DNA of 64,000 bases from Oceanobacillus damuensis (GTDB taxonomy: Bacteria > Bacillota > Bacilli > Bacillales > Amphibacillaceae). Positions 61,420-64,000 of the stretch are shown here, one piece after another (the first letter of the stretch is position 1; each line of letters opens with the position of its first letter). The stretch is taken from assembly GCF_001618145.1 (NCBI RefSeq), contig NZ_LQNF01000006.1, positions 124,001 through 188,000 on the forward strand. The letters are read 5' to 3'. The position numbers and the translations under genes are program-made. The notes below the pieces were generated by a model. It had not been told where the DNA came from and did no database searches. It saw nothing but the letters and a program-made list of their open reading frames with translations.

Positions 61420-62451
61420 GTGATTTCAATTAAGGGTTTAAGTAAAATCTTTACGATAAATAAGAAGAATATAACAGCTGTTGACGATTTGACCCTTAAT
61501 ATCAAGGAAGGCGAAATCTTTGGGGTGATTGGTTACAGTGGTGCTGGTAAAAGCACGTTCGTTCGTCTGCTGAACCGGCTGGAAGAGCCTACTTCCGGAA
61601 TAGTAACGATTGACAACCAGGAAATTACGACCTTAAACACAAAAGAGCTTCGTCTTGCCCGCCAGGAAATAGGAATGATCTTTCAACATTTTAACCTGCT
61701 TTGGTCAAGGACGGTTGAAGATAATATCGCATTTCCGCTTGAAATTGCAGGAGTACCCAAAACGGATCGTTCTAAACGGGTTCAGGAATTGATTGACTTG
61801 GTCGGGCTTAGCGGTCGTGAAAAGGCATATCCGTCACAATTGAGTGGGGGTCAGAAACAGCGCGTTGGTATTGCCCGTGCGCTGGCAAACAATCCAAAAG
61901 TATTGTTGTGTGATGAAGCAACATCAGCCCTTGACCCTGAAACAACAAATTCCATATTGGATCTGTTGATGGATATTAACGATAAGCTCGGGTTGACAAT
62001 TATTTTGATTACCCATGAAATGCATGTTATCCGTAAAATCTGTAATCAGGTGGCTGTCATGGAAGAGGGGAAAATAGTGGAACAAGGGCAGGTGCTCGAT
62101 GTTTTCACCCACCCGAAGAAATCTGTGACAAAGAAATTTGTGGAACAGGTTATGGGTTCAAGCGAAGCAGACAGTGAGATTGCAAATTTAATTAACACTT
62201 ATGAGGAAGGAAAAATTTTGCGTTTGCATTTTCTTGGTGAAACAACAAACCAGGCTCTTATCAGTCAGTTGGCAAAGAGATTCGATATCGAGCTTAATAT
62301 ACTGCAAGGTAAAATAACACAAACACAGGCTGGCGGATATGGAACATTATTTATCCAGACTAAGGGAGAAAATGAGGAAATCGATCAGGCTGTTCGTTTT
62401 ATCCAGGAAGAAACCTCGGTAGAAGTGGAGGTGGTCCGGGATGCTGACTGA
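61420..62451 (+). CDS. metN: Methionine ABC transporter ATP-binding protein MetN
   Basis: 343 aa. Walker A GYSGAGKST, Q-loop, LSGGQKQRVGIARAL, Walker B LLCDEATSALDP, His in LITHEM. C-terminal NIL domain (about 265-343) binds methionine for trans-inhibition. GTG start with AGGAGG site. Its end overlaps metP by 11 bases. Confidence 0.97.
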   Translation: MISIKGLSKIFTINKKNITAVDDLTLNIKEGEIFGVIGYSGAGKSTFVRLLNRLEEPTSGIVTIDNQEITTLNTKELRLARQEIGMIFQHFNLLWSRTVEDNIAFPLEIAGVPKTDRSKRVQELIDLVGLSGREKAYPSQLSGGQKQRVGIARALANNPKVLLCDEATSALDPETTNSILDLLMDINDKLGLTIILITHEMHVIRKICNQVAVMEEGKIVEQGQVLDVFTHPKKSVTKKFVEQVMGSSEADSEIANLINTYEEGKILRLHFLGETTNQALISQLAKRFDIELNILQGKITQTQAGGYGTLFIQTKGENEEIDQAVRFIQEETSVEVEVVRDAD

Positions 62452-63109
62452 AATATTTTTAAATATTAAGCTGGAGGATTTTCTGGAAGCTACCTATGAA
62501 ACATTTTATATGACAATACTGGCCTTGATCGGGACATGTATACTTGGGCTTATTTTAGGGCTTCTGCTCTATCTGACAACGAAGGAAGGCATATGGGAAA
62601 ACAAATATATCAATCTGATTGTAGCCGCACTCGTCAATATATTCCGCGCCATCCCGTTTATCATATTGATATTACTGTTGTTCCCTTTCACTGAATTTCT
62701 GATTGGAACCATCCGGGGGCCGAATGCAGCATTGCCTGCACTGATTATCGGTTCTGCACCTTTTTACGGCAGACTCGTTGAAATTGCTTTGAAGGAAGTA
62801 GACAAAGGGGTTGTTGAAGCGGCAAAATCTATGGGGGCAAAAACAAGCACGATCATTTTCAGAGTCCTCATTCCGGAATCAATGCCAGCGCTTGTTTCAG
62901 GACTGACAGTAACTGCAATTGCTTTGATAGGCTATACAGCAATGGCTGGTGTGATTGGTGCCGGTGGTCTTGGAAACTACGCATATTATTTCGGATTCCA
63001 GCGCCGTGATTTTGATGTCGTGTTCATTTGTACAGTAATCATTGTAATTATCGTATTTATTTTCCAATTTATTGGGGATTTTATTACTAACAAAATGGAT
63101 AAAAGGTAA
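62441..63109 (+). CDS. metP: Methionine ABC transporter permease MetP
   Basis: 222 aa, five helices, ABC permease EAA loop VDKGVVEAAKSMGAKTSTIIFRVLIPES. NIFRAIPFIILILL is typical for MetI/MetP. Takes methionine (both isomers, by homology) across the membrane. Confidence 0.95.
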   Translation: MLTEIFLNIKLEDFLEATYETFYMTILALIGTCILGLILGLLLYLTTKEGIWENKYINLIVAALVNIFRAIPFIILILLLFPFTEFLIGTIRGPNAALPALIIGSAPFYGRLVEIALKEVDKGVVEAAKSMGAKTSTIIFRVLIPESMPALVSGLTVTAIALIGYTAMAGVIGAGGLGNYAYYFGFQRRDFDVVFICTVIIVIIVFIFQFIGDFITNKMDKR

Positions 63110-63179
63110 CGTAACTTCATATGAAAATAGGCAAATGCTTATTTCAAATATATATAACCAAAGAAGGAGAATAAAAAGC

Positions 63180-64000
63180 ATGAAAAAGATTCTAATATTT
63201 TTATCATTGGCATTTGTATTACTGTTAGCTGCGTGTGGAGGAAATAATACGGAAACATCTGATGACAATGGTGCATCCGAGGGAACAGAAGAAACAACTG
63301 AAATTATTGTGGGAGCTTCAAGTGTTCCCCATGCTGAGATACTGGAAGAAGCAAAACCATTGCTTGAAGAAGAAGGAATTACATTAACGATTGAGGAGTA
63401 TCAGGATTACGTGTTTCCAAATGATGATTTGGCAAGTGGTGACCTGGATGCAAATTATTTTCAGCATCTCCCTTATTTGAACCAAACTGTTGCAGATACT
63501 GGTTATGAAATTGAATCAATTGGCGGTATACATGTTGAACCAATGGGTGTATATTCTCAAAACATCACAAGTATTGACGAAATTCCAGATGGTACAGAAG
63601 TAATTCTGAGTAACTCTGTGTCTGACCACGGAAGAATACTATCCTTGTTTGAAGCTGAAGGACTGCTCACTCTTGAAGAAGGTGTCGAGAAGTCAGAGGC
63701 AACAGTGGAGGACATTGCAGAAAATCCTAAAAACCTAAATTTCTCACCTGATTACGATCCAGCCTTCCTGCCTGAATATTACAATTCTGAAGAAGATGCA
63801 CTTGTAGTAATCAACACGAACTACGCAATTGAGGCAGGTTTAAACCCGCTTGAGGATGCACTGTTCATTGAAGGTGAAGAATCTGATTATGTAAATATTA
63901 TAGCTGTAAAATCCGAAGATAAAGATAATGAAGCACTTAATACTTTAGTGGAAGTTCTTCAGTCTGATGAAATCCAAAGCTTTATTATTGAAAACTACGA
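63180..64000 (+). CDS. metQ: Methionine-binding lipoprotein MetQ (partial)
   Basis: 273 codons seen; the gene runs past the window. Lipobox LAAC with Cys19, acidic linker, then the NlpA-type domain: VGASSVPHAEILEEAKPLL, DYVFPNDDLASGDLDANYFQHLPYL. AGAAGGAG site ten bases before the ATG. Solute receptor of MetNP, under the same SAM riboswitch. Confidence 0.95.
   Translation, partial: MKKILIFLSLAFVLLLAACGGNNTETSDDNGASEGTEETTEIIVGASSVPHAEILEEAKPLLEEEGITLTIEEYQDYVFPNDDLASGDLDANYFQHLPYLNQTVADTGYEIESIGGIHVEPMGVYSQNITSIDEIPDGTEVILSNSVSDHGRILSLFEAEGLLTLEEGVEKSEATVEDIAENPKNLNFSPDYDPAFLPEYYNSEEDALVVINTNYAIEAGLNPLEDALFIEGEESDYVNIIAVKSEDKDNEALNTLVEVLQSDEIQSFIIENY

Overview
The window is a chromosomal segment of a low-GC Gram-positive bacterium of the Bacillaceae. 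Several gene blocks match the Bacillus subtilis order: secG-carboxylesterase-rnr-smpB-ssrA, liaIHFSR, and fadNAE-yusI-gcvH-yusF-yusE-metNPQ. A BCCT osmolyte transporter, acidic proteins and dispersed GC-rich intergenic repeats fit a moderately halophilic or halotolerant genus such as Virgibacillus, Oceanobacillus or Lentibacillus. That genus guess is inference. I see no prophage, transposase, CRISPR array, rRNA or tRNA gene.

Layout. 0-6 kb: protein export and trans-translation genes, with a zinc-type ZIP transporter between rnr and smpB. The tmRNA gene is split in its T-loop by a 274-nt group I intron. 6.4-10.4 kb: a two-component system, a 16-cysteine copper-storage-type four-helix protein, and a membrane protein fused to a cupredoxin domain, probably a copper locus. 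10.6-14.9 kb: a double AbrB-like regulator, a 792-residue protein that looks like two tandem isoprenyl-diphosphate-synthase domains, and a cation exchanger. 15.1-21.9 kb: a seven-gene operon predicted to make a dTDP-4-acylamido-4,6-dideoxyhexose (Fuc4NAc type) and attach it to the cell envelope through a polyprenyl-phosphate carrier. 22-42 kb: two secreted cell-wall enzymes with the same coiled-coil N-terminus but different catalytic C-termini (3D versus NlpC/P60) and a shared promoter, plus an M42 peptidase, hemolysin III, DedA, an ECF sigma/anti-sigma pair, the lia cell-envelope stress operon, and the glyoxylate shunt (aceBA). Several small proteins missed by size cut-offs also lie here.

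42-47 kb: a betaine/choline-type transporter, and a CNNM/HlyC-type magnesium-efflux-like gene whose mRNA begins with a nested stem-loop and a seven-codon minicistron. This is followed by a very repeat-rich kilobase. 47-53 kb (minus strand): SH3b/L,D-transpeptidase genes and the zinc regulon znuA, znuCB-zur, followed by two fluoride-channel genes. Two Zur boxes precede znuA. 53.7-64 kb: fatty-acid beta-oxidation (fadNAE, behind a FadR-type operator), glycine cleavage H protein, and the SAM-riboswitch-controlled methionine ABC importer. metQ runs off the right edge.

The most unusual items are the tmRNA intron, the tandem isoprenyl synthase, the structured leader plus minicistron of the CNNM gene, the amino-sugar glycosylation operon, and the large head-to-head inverted repeat at 45.9-46.4 kb. 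All functional statements are from motifs and family knowledge; no database search was run.
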